From assembly GCA_937773775.1 (NCBI GenBank), contig CALJVL010000017.1, positions 31,343 through 95,342 on the forward strand: DNA of 64,000 bases, given 5' to 3'. Under the pieces are notes generated by a model. It was not told the DNA's origin, made no database searches, and saw only the letters and a list, made by a program, of their open reading frames with translations. The DNA is from an uncultured Flavobacterium sp. (GTDB lineage Bacteria > Bacteroidota > Bacteroidia > Flavobacteriales > Flavobacteriaceae). This document shows positions 26,327-36,182 of the stretch, piece by piece (position 1 is the first letter of the stretch; every line of letters begins with the position of its first letter). Made by a program: the position numbers and the translations under genes.

Positions 26327-27259
26327 ATGCAAACGATATTAGGGGCAAATGGAGTAATTGGCGAAGCGCTAGCGAAAGAATTACGAAAAAATTATACCCA
26401 AAAAATAAAATTGGTGGGACGGAATCCACAAAAAACTCATGCAGATGACTTACTTTTTAAATCAGATTTACTCGATGCGAAAAGTGTAGGTAAAGCGCTG
26501 GAAAACACAGAAATTACATACTTAACGGTGGGGCTTCCTTATGATTCTAAAATATGGCTAAGGGATTGGGTAAGGATAATGGAAAACGTGATTGCAGGCT
26601 GTAAGCAAAACGCTTGTAAATTAGTTTATTTTGACAATACTTATGCCTATGCGCAAGACAGCACGATCCAGACAGAAGAAACAGCTTTACTATCAAAAGG
26701 GAAAAAAGGAAGAGGAAAGAAACTGGCTGCCGAACTTTTATTAAAAGCTATCGCCAATAAAGAAATTGAAGCAGTAATTTGTAGAGCTCCCGAGTTTTAC
26801 GGACCTGGAAAAACAAAAGGACTCACTAATGCATTAGTCTTTGATAATTTAAGAAAAGCCAAGAAGCCCAAAGTATTCTTAAAAGACAATGTCGTGCGCA
26901 CACTTATCTTTACTCCTGATGCCAGTAAGGCTATGGCATTAATTGGTAATACTACAAGTGCATATGGCCAAACGTGGCATCTGCCATGTGACGACAATAG
27001 ATTAACCTACAAGGAATTCATCGCCGAAATCGGCAACCAATTAGGACGGCCTATAAAATATGACATTTTAAGTTGCTGCGTCTTAAAAATAACATCCTTG
27101 TTCAACAAGAACCTGAAAGAAACGCAAGAATTGCTGCCCCGTTATGCTATCGATAACATCTTTGAATCCTCAAAGTTCAAAAATAAATTTCCCGATTTTA
27201 ATGTAACCAGCTATCAAGAAGGAGTCAGAATTATCTTAGAGGATTATAAAATAACGTAA
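26327..27259 (+). CDS. NAD(P)-dependent epimerase/dehydratase-like protein
   Basis: A 310-residue extended short-chain dehydrogenase. The N-terminus MQTILGANGVIGEALAKEL has the GxxGxxG dinucleotide turn. FDNTYAYAQDS supplies the catalytic-type Tyr, though the following Lys is not at the usual YxxxK spacing, so catalysis is uncertain. A further in-frame GTG at 26291 would add 12 residues, but ATG 26327 places the glycine motif where the family has it. Members of this group are often annotated as nucleoside-sugar epimerases; no sugar pathway is nearby. It follows the GNAT run. Confidence 0.75.
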   Translation: MQTILGANGVIGEALAKELRKNYTQKIKLVGRNPQKTHADDLLFKSDLLDAKSVGKALENTEITYLTVGLPYDSKIWLRDWVRIMENVIAGCKQNACKLVYFDNTYAYAQDSTIQTEETALLSKGKKGRGKKLAAELLLKAIANKEIEAVICRAPEFYGPGKTKGLTNALVFDNLRKAKKPKVFLKDNVVRTLIFTPDASKAMALIGNTTSAYGQTWHLPCDDNRLTYKEFIAEIGNQLGRPIKYDILSCCVLKITSLFNKNLKETQELLPRYAIDNIFESSKFKNKFPDFNVTSYQEGVRIILEDYKIT

Positions 27260-27386
27260 ACTAAAAAAGTGTCGCAATATGATTACAAGAACCCTTTGGC
27301 ACTGCACTAACAGCTATTTATTGACACCGCTTTACCTCTGCCCTACTATATACAAAACCATTCAAGACAATTAAAAAAAACAAATT

Positions 27387-27917
27387 ATGAACTATTTTTT
27401 TGGAATTATTATTTTGACAATTTTAGCAAGCCGCCAGATGATTTTTGATTTTAATAAAAAGTCTGATATAAAAGCTTGGAAAATTATTGATGATGGGGTC
27501 ATGGGAGGAATGTCATCGGGTTCTTTTAAATTAAGTCCTGATGGACACGGCGTATTTGAAGGTACAGTCTCTTTGGAAAATAATGGTGGATTCTCCATGG
27601 TACGTTACCCTTTTGACAAGATGAAAGTAAACAAAGACAACAAAATTATAATTAAACTTAAAGGCGACGGCAAAAACTATGAGGTACGGATAAAAGACAA
27701 CTCTAGTAATTATTATTCCTACATCCGCTCTATTACAACCTCTGGGGAGTGGCAAGAAATAGAAATACCGTTGAACGATATGTATCCGTCTTATAGGGGA
27801 AGAAAACTCGATTTGCCTAATTTTTCTAAAAATCAGATTGAAGAAATAGTTTTTCTAATAGGAAATAAAAAGCCCGAAAATTTTAAGCTGCTACTAGACA
27901 AAATAGAGCTAAATTAA
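27387..27917 (+). CDS. CIA30/NDUFAF1-family protein
   Basis: A 176-residue protein of the CIA30 family, whose eukaryotic member assists complex I assembly. The diagnostic opening is IFDFNKKSDIKAWKIIDDGVMGGMSSG, followed by NGGFSMVRY and a galactose-binding-like beta sandwich (DNSSNYYSYIRS, W-x-E-I-P-L). Bacterial members are common and of unknown function. The first ~16 residues (MNYFFGIIILTILA) are hydrophobic, so it may be membrane-anchored or exported. No NADH dehydrogenase genes are nearby. Confidence 0.82.
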   Translation: MNYFFGIIILTILASRQMIFDFNKKSDIKAWKIIDDGVMGGMSSGSFKLSPDGHGVFEGTVSLENNGGFSMVRYPFDKMKVNKDNKIIIKLKGDGKNYEVRIKDNSSNYYSYIRSITTSGEWQEIEIPLNDMYPSYRGRKLDLPNFSKNQIEEIVFLIGNKKPENFKLLLDKIELN

Positions 27918-28021
27918 CGTTCTGTTAGTTCTTTCTTAGGAAGCGAACAAAGTTGTTATTAATTATGTCACAGCTTGTACATTTAAAAGCAGCGTTAGCC
28001 CTAAAAATAAAACATATAATT

Positions 28022-28306
28022 ATGCAGAATAAAAGACTTTTTATTATTGTGCTCATTGTAATAATTCTATTGACAATACCACTAAAGGCAATGCAACTAA
28101 CTGATGAGGTTAATTGGACTCTTGCAGACTTCATTGTCGCAGCCGCTCTCTTACTTGGTACAGGATTGCTGTGTGAGTTCACATTAAAAAAAGTAAACCA
28201 ACCCAGGTACCGAATCGCAATCTGTCTAGCGCTTCTACTCCTACTACTTATGATTTGGGCAGAACTTGCAGTTGGCATTTTCGGAACACCTCTAAGCGGA
28301 CATTAA
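28022..28306 (+). CDS. Small three-helix membrane protein
   Basis: A 94-residue inner-membrane protein with helices at about residues 7-23, 36-54 and 66-87 (LFIIVLIVIILLTI, FIVAAALLLGTGLL, IAICLALLLLLLMIWAELAVG). I chose ATG 28022 (MQNKRLF); an earlier in-frame ATG at 27953 would add a 23-residue leader lacking family character. The ending AELAVGIFGTPLSGH looks familiar from bacterial small membrane proteins of unknown function. It follows the CIA30 gene by about 100 bases. Confidence 0.65.
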   Translation: MQNKRLFIIVLIVIILLTIPLKAMQLTDEVNWTLADFIVAAALLLGTGLLCEFTLKKVNQPRYRIAICLALLLLLLMIWAELAVGIFGTPLSGH

Positions 28307-28448
28307 GTCGACAAAAAAACAACAATTATTAACAATCCTTTCTATACGCCGCCAATGACAACACGAATCATTCGTAGCGGGCGTAAAAAAATCCCTAGTC
28401 AACCTCACAACTTCTAATAAGAAAATGAATCCAATTTTAGAGGGTAGC

Positions 28449-28475
28449 AAAAAAATGGCATCCATCAGGATGCCA
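28449..28475 (-). terminator. Terminator of the exported LolA-like gene
   Basis: Stem TGGCATCC (28456-28463) and GGATGCCA (28468-28475) around ATCA. On the minus strand it is followed by seven T. It lies 10 bases downstream of the 28485-29204 gene. Confidence 0.85.
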
Positions 28476-28484
28476 ATATAAAGT

Positions 28485-29204
28485 TTACAGTTTGCTAAAA
28501 ATCGATGGATCAAAATCAGATTTGACGATCACATTTTTTGGACTTAAATCCTCATTAATTCTATTGAAAGAAAGCAGTACGTCGCCCGCTTTTTGATAAT
28601 TGTTCCAAGGCTTAAGAAACTTTGGTTCTGTATCATTATAACTTTTATAATAGGCCCATTGTTTGATCAAGTGGTCTTCTTTATCAACATAAACCCAGTA
28701 TTTATTTTCTGGAGTTACACCTACTGAATTAAAAGTAAGTTGCAATATATCCGCCGCTTTATCACCAGCTAATTTTCCTGTATTAACATAAGTAAGATTT
28801 ACCCCGGGATCTTGTAACTTCCATGGCATTACCAACCAATACGAATCATTAATCCACCAATTCTTAGCTTTAACAAGTAGTTCATTGGTTTTTTTCACAT
28901 CTTCAACCAATATCCCATTTTCATATGCTTTCCCTTTTAGGGTATTGATATTTAGTAAAATAGTTTGGTTTGCGTCTTGACTTTCTACTCGAACATCACC
29001 GGTCCATTTGTCCCAAAACAGTTTTCTACCCACGAATTCCCATTGGATAAAATGGCTGTTATCGTAATTTTCAATGCCTCCCATAGCGTCAAGCATTTCT
29101 TTCACGATCGCATTTGCCTTTTCGGCATCAGACTGCGCTAATAAAGGATTATTATTAAAAATTATTAAAAGGAGAACAAGAACTAGTTTAGATATGCCAT
29201 TCAT
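28485..29204 (-). CDS. Exported LolA-like (DUF6503-type) protein
   Basis: A 239-residue protein with a signal peptide (KLVLVLLLIIFNNNPLLAQ) and a body of beta strands. It opens with ANAIVKEMLDAMGGIENYDN and continues FVGRKLFWDKWTGDVRVE, DSYWLVMPWKL and NKYWVYVDKEDHLIKQW. This pattern resembles the DUF6503 group related to outer-membrane lipoprotein-sorting (LolA-like) folds, probably a periplasmic lipid- or hydrophobe-binding protein. Function is not known. It is monocistronic with its own terminator. A TATATTTG-like box on the minus strand (29234-29241) lies about 30 bases upstream. Confidence 0.65.
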   Translation of the reverse strand: MNGISKLVLVLLLIIFNNNPLLAQSDAEKANAIVKEMLDAMGGIENYDNSHFIQWEFVGRKLFWDKWTGDVRVESQDANQTILLNINTLKGKAYENGILVEDVKKTNELLVKAKNWWINDSYWLVMPWKLQDPGVNLTYVNTGKLAGDKAADILQLTFNSVGVTPENKYWVYVDKEDHLIKQWAYYKSYNDTEPKFLKPWNNYQKAGDVLLSFNRINEDLSPKNVIVKSDFDPSIFSKL

Positions 29205-29617
29205 AATTATTAATTTTATTGCTTATTAAAAGACAAATATAGTTACTTTTCATTTCCTTTTTAATTATAACTTATTTTAAAAACCCCTTTTTTAACAGTT
29301 ATTTTTTCAAGCATCTTCTTTTTACTAAAATTTCAAAGTTGAAACTAATACTGAAGCCTCCCTACTTTATAATTGACTCTCAGCATAGAAACAAATACAT
29401 TATTAAAACTATAAATCGATGGATTAGTTGATTTTTTTAATCATTAATACATCTGAAATACAATTAATTAAAAAGTAAATATTATTTTGGCAAATTGCTG
29501 CTATTTTACACCATCATTAAAAAAAGTCTTCGAAAACAGAGATAATACTGAAACTAAAATACCTTTAAAGTCCCCTATTATCTTTATAAAGTAAACAATA
29601 ATAAACAGCCACTAACT
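29205..29617. other. Non-coding AT-rich spacer
   Basis: About 410 bases between the LolA-like gene and the end of the PorP/SprF gene. It holds the presumed promoter of the former at its left end. I saw no further gene, terminator or recognised repeat. Confidence 0.5.
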
Positions 29618-30619
29618 TTACCTTCCTATATAATTAGGGCAACCAAAACACTTTTTATCCAGATTAAATTGATACGTCAATGATAATTCATAGATGCCAC
29701 CTGTTCTTCCAATTTTGGACGTGTTTACATCATAGGAAAGTCCTAATCTCAAATGATCATATTGCAGGCCAGTAAAAAAATTGACTGATGTAAGCAATTG
29801 ACTGTTTATTCCGTTCTTTGATGGATTAGTCACTGCAGCTGCACCAAAAAACATTTTTTCAAATAGAATAGATGCCCCAATATCAAGACGGTTATAACGC
29901 CCTTGTTGCATATAATTAGAGGTTACAAACATTTTTGTCGCATAAGGAAAGAATACAACATCAATATAGTCCGCTAGAAGAAATTCATAGCCGGTACTTA
30001 AAGAGAAAAAAGTGTTCAAAGGCAGGTTTCCATTTGTAGCAAATGAAATATTTGGCTTGTTAAGGTGTTTCATAGACAATCCAATCCACATCTTTTCTAT
30101 ATTAAAAACCATACCTGCACTAAAGTCAAAAAAAACAATTTTATCGTTTCCTAACACAGGGTCAATAGAACTTGCATTTATGTTACCCGTTCTGATATTG
30201 ATTTGATCTTTCAGTAGTAAATTTTTGAATGCAAATGATTTAAGTCCAAAACCAACTTCTATAGCAGGTCTAAAATCCCAGTCATCACTTATTTTTACTT
30301 TATACGCGTAGTTCGCGTTGACTTGTGCAAAATTATAATTGGTCGCATTTTCTCTTTGATTTAAAACACTTATACCAAAACCACTATTCGCACTTTCATT
30401 CCAAGTATTAACAAAAGCATAATCGGTATCAATTTTTAAATCTAAATCAGGCCATTGCTCTCTATGAATAATACCAGCGTAGGTTGTCTCCATAAAGCCT
30501 GAAAAACCAGGATTCAAGGTTTCAGGAACTAAAAAATATTGAGTAAAAACGGGGTCTTGCGCTCTTAGTTTTGAGTAAAAGCAACACAATATAATTATAA
30601 TAAACAGTTTAATTCTCAT
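29618..30619 (-). CDS. PorP/SprF family type IX secretion-associated outer membrane protein
   Basis: A 333-residue predicted outer-membrane beta barrel with a signal peptide (LFIIIILCCFYSKLRAQ) and the family start QDPVFTQYFLVPETLNPGF, then THREQWP-like IIHREQWPDL. SprF in Flavobacterium johnsoniae is needed for the export of the adhesin SprB, and related copies sit next to other large adhesins. This copy lies 17 bases after the 1461-residue adhesin gene on the same strand, so it is probably the dedicated partner. It ends in an aromatic-rich strand followed by a short CFGCPNYIG tail. Confidence 0.9.
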   Translation of the reverse strand: MRIKLFIIIILCCFYSKLRAQDPVFTQYFLVPETLNPGFSGFMETTYAGIIHREQWPDLDLKIDTDYAFVNTWNESANSGFGISVLNQRENATNYNFAQVNANYAYKVKISDDWDFRPAIEVGFGLKSFAFKNLLLKDQINIRTGNINASSIDPVLGNDKIVFFDFSAGMVFNIEKMWIGLSMKHLNKPNISFATNGNLPLNTFFSLSTGYEFLLADYIDVVFFPYATKMFVTSNYMQQGRYNRLDIGASILFEKMFFGAAAVTNPSKNGINSQLLTSVNFFTGLQYDHLRLGLSYDVNTSKIGRTGGIYELSLTYQFNLDKKCFGCPNYIGR

Positions 30620-30636
30620 TAGTCAATTCTTTGCTT

Positions 30637-33600
30637 TTATTTAATTAAGGTGAAGACACCCTCCTCTAATATGGTGTGTTTGTAAAACGTTTTGGCAGTA
30701 AGCTTAAAATGGTAATTACCATTTTCGGCCTCTAGATTTTTTATTTTTCCATTCCACCCCCTTATGTTCTCTCCTGTTTCGCTGTATACTAAACTTCCCC
30801 ATGTGTCATATACGTATAAAGTCATCTCTATAAACCCTAAGAACTCTGGGGCAAACGAATCGTTTATGCCATCATCATTAGGAGTAAAAGCATTTGGCAT
30901 CATCAAGCTATATCCTTTCTCTATAATTAATTTAGAAGTATAAATATATTGGCATCCAAAAGGATAAGTAACGGTTTGCTTTATAGTATAACTACCTTCT
31001 CTGGTATAAATATGATTTGGACTCTCTTCGTTTGAAAAATTACCGTCGCCAAAATCCCAAGAATTTTTTATAAAATCTCCCGTCGCCAGATTTTCAAATA
31101 GGATCGGGTCGTAAATAGAATACAGGCCATAAACATCGTTGCCATAAGAACTTGTTGAAAAGTTACCTTCACCTAGAACTGGTATTTTAACATTGTACGG
31201 AAATTCAGCCGTACAACCAAAGCTATCAGTAACACTAAATATAATTAAGCCATTATTTACTGTATTCATAATTTCATTATTGACGCCACTAACAATCCCG
31301 TCAGACCAGCTTAAATCATAAGGAGGAACACCTCCTTTTACATGACCAATAAATGTTTGATGAACATATTTAGTAGCACAGTCAAAATCCGTCACAACTT
31401 GAATAGTTGGTGTAAGCTGATCAAATCTTGTTATTTTCCATGTTTCTGATTTTTTACATCCATTGGCATCCGTCACAGTAACGGTATAATTATCAGGAGG
31501 AAGATTCTTTAAATCTTCGCTGGTAGCTCCGTTAGACCAAGAAAATAGTAATGGAGGAGTGCCACCTGTCGCTACAAGATTAATAGCACCTATATTAGCA
31601 TCAACGCAATCTAAAGGGTTTGAAACATCAGCTCTTAATTCTAACGGTAAAACGTCTTTAATAATGAACGTTTCTTTTATTTCACAAAATTTGGCATCCG
31701 TAACTGTCACCGTATAAGTCCCTGGCCCAATATTGTTTCTTTCAACGCCCGCTTTAAAGTCGTCATCCCAAACTACAGTAACAGCTGCTTTACCGCCTAT
31801 AAGATTAAGTCTAATACTTGCATCTTTTTCTCCATAGCAGGAGATTTCCTTAATCTGTGGATTAATAGTAAAAACAGGAGCATTATCAATTACAATATTA
31901 AATTGTCGGGAACAACCTAAAGAATCAGTAATAGTAATTGTATACGTGCCTGCAGATAAATCATTTTGTTTTAGTCCAGTCCCAAAATTGCTCCATTTAA
32001 CAATGTAAGGACTACCAGTTGCAAAAGGAATTCCTCCAGTTATACTGGTTATGGTAATTGAGGCGTTAGCATCATCATAGCAAGCTATTTCAGTGTTTGT
32101 ATAATCTAAGTGTATTTCATTGTTTTGAAGTAGAATAACTTCCAGATTATCGGTACAACCAGAATTATCTGTAACCACTAATTTGTAATTGCCTGCAGCT
32201 AGGTTTTTTACATTTTTATTATAGCTAATAAAGCCGTTTGGTCCAGTCCATGTATAGTTGTAATTAAAAATACCGGGGGACGTTTCTGCGACTTTGCCGC
32301 CAATTGTATTTGTATTAATTGCTCCGGTATAGGATCCATAACATAGGATATTAACTTGACTTTCCAGACTAAGCTGTAATAATGGAGGTTCTAGAATGGT
32401 ATAGGTTTCAGTAAGGATGTCACAGTTGTTAGCTTCCGTAATCGTAACTTTGTAAACTCCAGGGGCTAAGTTACTGAGGTCTTCAGCAGATGAATACGAA
32501 GCGCCATCTTTTGTCCAAACATAAGTATAAGGAAGCGTACCTCCTGAAGTTGTCAAATTAATCCGACCATCATTAAGTCCGAAGCAAGAGATATCATTTT
32601 TGAATCCAGAAAAACTAAACTTGCCGGGTTCAGCAACACTATAGCTCCTATTAAAAGGACAATTATTACCATTATCAGTAACTGTCAAATTATATGTGCC
32701 GGGTTCTAAACCAAAAATATCTTCATCAGAACTACTAAATCCATTGGGACCAGTCCATGAAAAAACATATGGCTTCCCTGTTGCAAAAGGAATACCACCC
32801 GTAACACTTAAACTAATAGAACCATCACCCAACCCAAAACAGTTACTTTTTAAGATAACAGGAATTACAGAAATTAAAGGGTTAACGATGATCGTAACTA
32901 GAAAATCAGGTCCTGGACAGCTTGTAGAAATTGGCGATACGCTGTAGGTTACCGTCGCAGGATTTAAAGTGTTATTTATTAATGTTTGACTAATACTTGT
33001 CCTTGGTGATGATTGTGCAGTAGCTCCACTCACTGAACCTGATGGAGTAACCGTTGGGGTTGACCAAACATAGGTCGTTCCAGATGGGACATTGTCTACG
33101 CCATTAGTAAAAGGCCGAACTAGAAATGTATCTCCACTACAAATGGTAAGCAGCTTTGGTTTTATGATGGGGGAAAGAATCATGTCGACCGAAAAATTCG
33201 CTGTCTTCGTAGTTGTACCACAACTATTGGTTACAGTAAAAATTGCTTGGTAATTACCACTTTTAGAATAATTTATTGGTCCGGGATTAAGTACGGTAGA
33301 TGTCGAAGGTGTGCCTCCTACAAAGCTCCAGAGGTAGCTGATTTCAGAACTTGGAGAACAAGTTTCCACCACCGACCCTACGGGGTTAATTGTTGCCGAA
33401 TTACAATAATCAGAAATAGGTTTTAAAGTAGTCACTGGTGGCTTTTTTACTTCAATCTGCTTGGTAATATATTGGTATATACCACATGAATTAATCGTTC
33501 TTAATCGAAGGTAGTATGTTCCAGGCGTCACAAAATTAATGACAGGATCTTTAGAATATGGTCCTGTACCACTAGTAAAATACCATTGTTCCGGTCTTTT

Positions 33601-35022
33601 ACCGCAAAAACCTTCATAATAATTTATAACTTCCCAATTGTAACTTTCAGCCCCACAACTCAATCTAGTGTCGGTGGTATTGGTGATTTGTAAATTGCTT
33701 GAAGCGCAAGCATTACTAAAACTAAAGTTGGGTTGCAATATAGGCTCAACACATATTGTTCTGGTAAAAGAAGCTCCAATACCACAAGGCGTTTTAGCAT
33801 TTAATGTAATCGTATAGGTCCCCGGTAATGAATAAACATGACTCGGATTAACCGCTCTTGAAACAGGGCTTACATCTCCGAAATCCCAAGTATAGACATT
33901 AAAAGTACTGCAATCATTGGTAAATCCAGCGATGGTTGTATTGTTAAAGTAAACGGATGTATTTGCACATGCAATACTGTTAACGCTAAAACTTACCGTA
34001 GGTACATCCAGAATAATAATAGGTCCTGCAGTAAGGTAAGTACTCCCGCAAGACGTGGTTATAGTTAAACCAACAGTGTTACCATTAGGACAATTAAATC
34101 GTGTAAAAGTATGTGGAATAGGAAAATTTTGAGAAGCCGGAGGATTTGTTGCATTATAATAAGACGAACTTTCTAACTGTGCTTGAGTGTAATTTACAGC
34201 CGTACCATCACCATAGTTAACCTGATATCTTGTGTCTGACGGATTAAGAGCCCACGACCCTATTGCAAATTCCATGGGTGCCAATGGTGTGCAAAAATTA
34301 GTCGTGTTTCCGGGTGCAATAAGGGCTCCAATGGGATTATTAGAGTTCTTAACTACATATGTTATCGAATTGTTACAATCATTACCGCCTATACCAGTAA
34401 CAACCATATTAAAAGACCCTAACTTCATGTAGCTATGTGCTCTTGGAAAAATCACGTTAGTTTCTACGCTACCGTCTCCCCATTCCACATTATAGGAACT
34501 GACGCAGGCTGATGAAGCAGTACCTTTACCAACATTTATACTGTATATAAGGTCCGTATTATTATCACCACACTTTTCAAAAGGAGCGCTAGAACCTTCG
34601 GGAGCATTAAGATTTATAAATTTTAAATCTGGTTTTTGCTTTACTGAAATGCTTTTTGAGATAGAATTGCTTAGACCGCTAGCACCTGTAACAGTAAGTT
34701 TTACAATAAAATTTTGAAAACCGCAACCAAGAGCAGTAAAACTATGATCTGGATTACTATTAATAGACGTGTTTCCATCACCAAAATCCCATTTATAAGT
34801 AAAAGGGTAATCGCCGCTTATGTCTGGTGTAAAGGTTATTCGAGTTCCAGAACAAGCACCATCGTTATTAAAACTAAAATTAATAGTGAGAGGCAAAACA
34901 AAATTTTTGTAATTTGTATTGCTTATTCCCGAGGTATAAATAATTGTATCTGCATTATTAAAGCCAAAAACTGAAGAGCCAAATAGTAATAAAAAAGATA
35001 TAGTCAGAGAAAAAATTTTCAT
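30637..35022 (-). CDS. Large T9SS adhesin with PKD domains, SprB-type repeats and type B C-terminal domain
   Basis: A 1461-residue surface protein with a signal peptide (IFSLTISFLLLFGSSVFG). The first half carries several PKD-like domains (YKWDFGDGNTS, YTWDFGDVSP and others). Residues from about 730 to 1260 hold about seven SprB-type repeats with the pattern CxGxxDGxIxLxxxGG...YxWxxG...NLxPGxYxVTVTDxxxC. A last PKD (NSWDFGDGNFS) precedes the C-terminal domain AFTPNDDGINDSF...WNGK...GNYHFKL, the type B sorting signal of the type IX system. It probably acts as a cell-surface or gliding-type adhesin, exported with help from the adjacent PorP/SprF protein. I do not claim it is SprB itself, which is several times longer. 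Confidence 0.93.
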   Translation of the reverse strand: MKIFSLTISFLLLFGSSVFGFNNADTIIYTSGISNTNYKNFVLPLTINFSFNNDGACSGTRITFTPDISGDYPFTYKWDFGDGNTSINSNPDHSFTALGCGFQNFIVKLTVTGASGLSNSISKSISVKQKPDLKFINLNAPEGSSAPFEKCGDNNTDLIYSINVGKGTASSACVSSYNVEWGDGSVETNVIFPRAHSYMKLGSFNMVVTGIGGNDCNNSITYVVKNSNNPIGALIAPGNTTNFCTPLAPMEFAIGSWALNPSDTRYQVNYGDGTAVNYTQAQLESSSYYNATNPPASQNFPIPHTFTRFNCPNGNTVGLTITTSCGSTYLTAGPIIILDVPTVSFSVNSIACANTSVYFNNTTIAGFTNDCSTFNVYTWDFGDVSPVSRAVNPSHVYSLPGTYTITLNAKTPCGIGASFTRTICVEPILQPNFSFSNACASSNLQITNTTDTRLSCGAESYNWEVINYYEGFCGKRPEQWYFTSGTGPYSKDPVINFVTPGTYYLRLRTINSCGIYQYITKQIEVKKPPVTTLKPISDYCNSATINPVGSVVETCSPSSEISYLWSFVGGTPSTSTVLNPGPINYSKSGNYQAIFTVTNSCGTTTKTANFSVDMILSPIIKPKLLTICSGDTFLVRPFTNGVDNVPSGTTYVWSTPTVTPSGSVSGATAQSSPRTSISQTLINNTLNPATVTYSVSPISTSCPGPDFLVTIIVNPLISVIPVILKSNCFGLGDGSISLSVTGGIPFATGKPYVFSWTGPNGFSSSDEDIFGLEPGTYNLTVTDNGNNCPFNRSYSVAEPGKFSFSGFKNDISCFGLNDGRINLTTSGGTLPYTYVWTKDGASYSSAEDLSNLAPGVYKVTITEANNCDILTETYTILEPPLLQLSLESQVNILCYGSYTGAINTNTIGGKVAETSPGIFNYNYTWTGPNGFISYNKNVKNLAAGNYKLVVTDNSGCTDNLEVILLQNNEIHLDYTNTEIACYDDANASITITSITGGIPFATGSPYIVKWSNFGTGLKQNDLSAGTYTITITDSLGCSRQFNIVIDNAPVFTINPQIKEISCYGEKDASIRLNLIGGKAAVTVVWDDDFKAGVERNNIGPGTYTVTVTDAKFCEIKETFIIKDVLPLELRADVSNPLDCVDANIGAINLVATGGTPPLLFSWSNGATSEDLKNLPPDNYTVTVTDANGCKKSETWKITRFDQLTPTIQVVTDFDCATKYVHQTFIGHVKGGVPPYDLSWSDGIVSGVNNEIMNTVNNGLIIFSVTDSFGCTAEFPYNVKIPVLGEGNFSTSSYGNDVYGLYSIYDPILFENLATGDFIKNSWDFGDGNFSNEESPNHIYTREGSYTIKQTVTYPFGCQYIYTSKLIIEKGYSLMMPNAFTPNDDGINDSFAPEFLGFIEMTLYVYDTWGSLVYSETGENIRGWNGKIKNLEAENGNYHFKLTAKTFYKHTILEEGVFTLIK

Positions 35023-35648
35023 GGTGTAATAAAATTCTTAATTTTTTCATAAAAGTATATTATTTTTTCAATTAGACCTCATTTCCTCTCCAAAATTTTA
35101 TTCTTATTATGAGAAAAATCAAGTAGATAGTTTTAAAAACAAAAATCCATTTAAGTCTTATTAACCACTATAATTACTACTAAAAGTTCACTACAAAGAA
35201 GTTTCGGGCTTTGAGTAGTTAAAAAAGTTTACCTAATCTTCATTACAGCAACGGAAAAGTGCTCTGCCTTTTCTACAAAATATAAAAGCCCAAAATCAAG
35301 CGAATTTGAAAATGGATTCATTAAAATCAATTTTTAATTAAATTCCTCATCTGATTTGTGATCCCCACTAAGTTGTAGCTAATGCAGATAAAATAGAGAG
35401 TGAAAAAAATTAAAATTGACCCTGTAATCTCTTAGTAGTCTTTGTAAAACGCCTTTTTTTTTCAAATTTATTTTTTTTACGTTACAAGATCGCCTGAATA
35501 AGTTGATTCCTAATTTTCATCACGATATTCTATTTAGCCATTTTCTACTTGTATTGCAAAATAAGCATATAGGATTCTTCTTAAATTTTTATAAATTTGG
35601 AACAGCTATAACAGACGCTAAAAACAAATTTAAATAAACAGTCCCATA
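35023..35648. other. Divergent intergenic region
   Basis: About 625 bases between the adhesin start and the thioesterase start, so it should carry both promoters. A TAAATTTG box at 35592-35599 is 50 bases before the thioesterase ATG, but its TTG partner is not at the usual distance. No gene is seen. Confidence 0.45.
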
Positions 35649-36086
35649 ATGAAATCTTTCAGTAAACAATTGTCCTTCCGTTGGTCAGATCTTGACCCTA
35701 ATTTTCATGTTCGTCACAGCGCTTATTACGACTTTGGTGCGCAGCACCGTATCGAGATTTTGGAGAGCCTAGGCTTGACCATAAAAGCATTACAAATGAA
35801 TTATTTAGGCCCTATATTATTTAGAGAAGAATGTGTTTTTCGAAAAGAAATTAAACTTTCAGACGCTATCTTCATGCACACCAAAGTTTCCAAACTAAAA
35901 GCTGACGGGTCGCGTTGGTCTATTGTGCACGAATTTTTAAACGAAGCTAAAGTATTGCATGCGACAATAACCGTTGATGGGGCCTGGATGGATACGCAGC
36001 TGCGCAAGCTTTGCGATCCAGTTCCTACCATTGCTCTGCAAGCTTTCGCTAGTATACCTAAAAGTGATGATTTTATCCAATTATAA
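35649..36086 (+). CDS. Acyl-CoA thioesterase, hotdog fold (4HBT type)
   Basis: A 145-residue single hotdog-domain protein. RWSDLDPNFHVRHSAYYDFG near the N-terminus is the characteristic segment of the 4-hydroxybenzoyl-CoA thioesterase/YbgC group, with the catalytic-type Asp and the following His/Tyr pattern. The remainder shows the expected alternating strands (SDAIFMHTKVSKL, ATITVDGAWMD). It should hydrolyse acyl-CoA thioesters in the cytoplasm; the chain or ring specificity is not visible. It stands alone, about 100 bases before a NIPSNAP gene. Confidence 0.83.
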   Translation: MKSFSKQLSFRWSDLDPNFHVRHSAYYDFGAQHRIEILESLGLTIKALQMNYLGPILFREECVFRKEIKLSDAIFMHTKVSKLKADGSRWSIVHEFLNEAKVLHATITVDGAWMDTQLRKLCDPVPTIALQAFASIPKSDDFIQL

Positions 36087-36182
36087 TATTTCTAACTGTC
36101 ACAAGAAAGAATCTAAGTGATTAAAAAAATAAGTGATTTTAGAATAACGACTCATTAAAAAGTTTTATTTTAGACAAAAAAA

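Noticed and set aside
34714..34974. Frames opposite to the large adhesin, clpB and tamB
   Set aside because: These are antisense shadows of strongly coding sequence with no start signals or family features.
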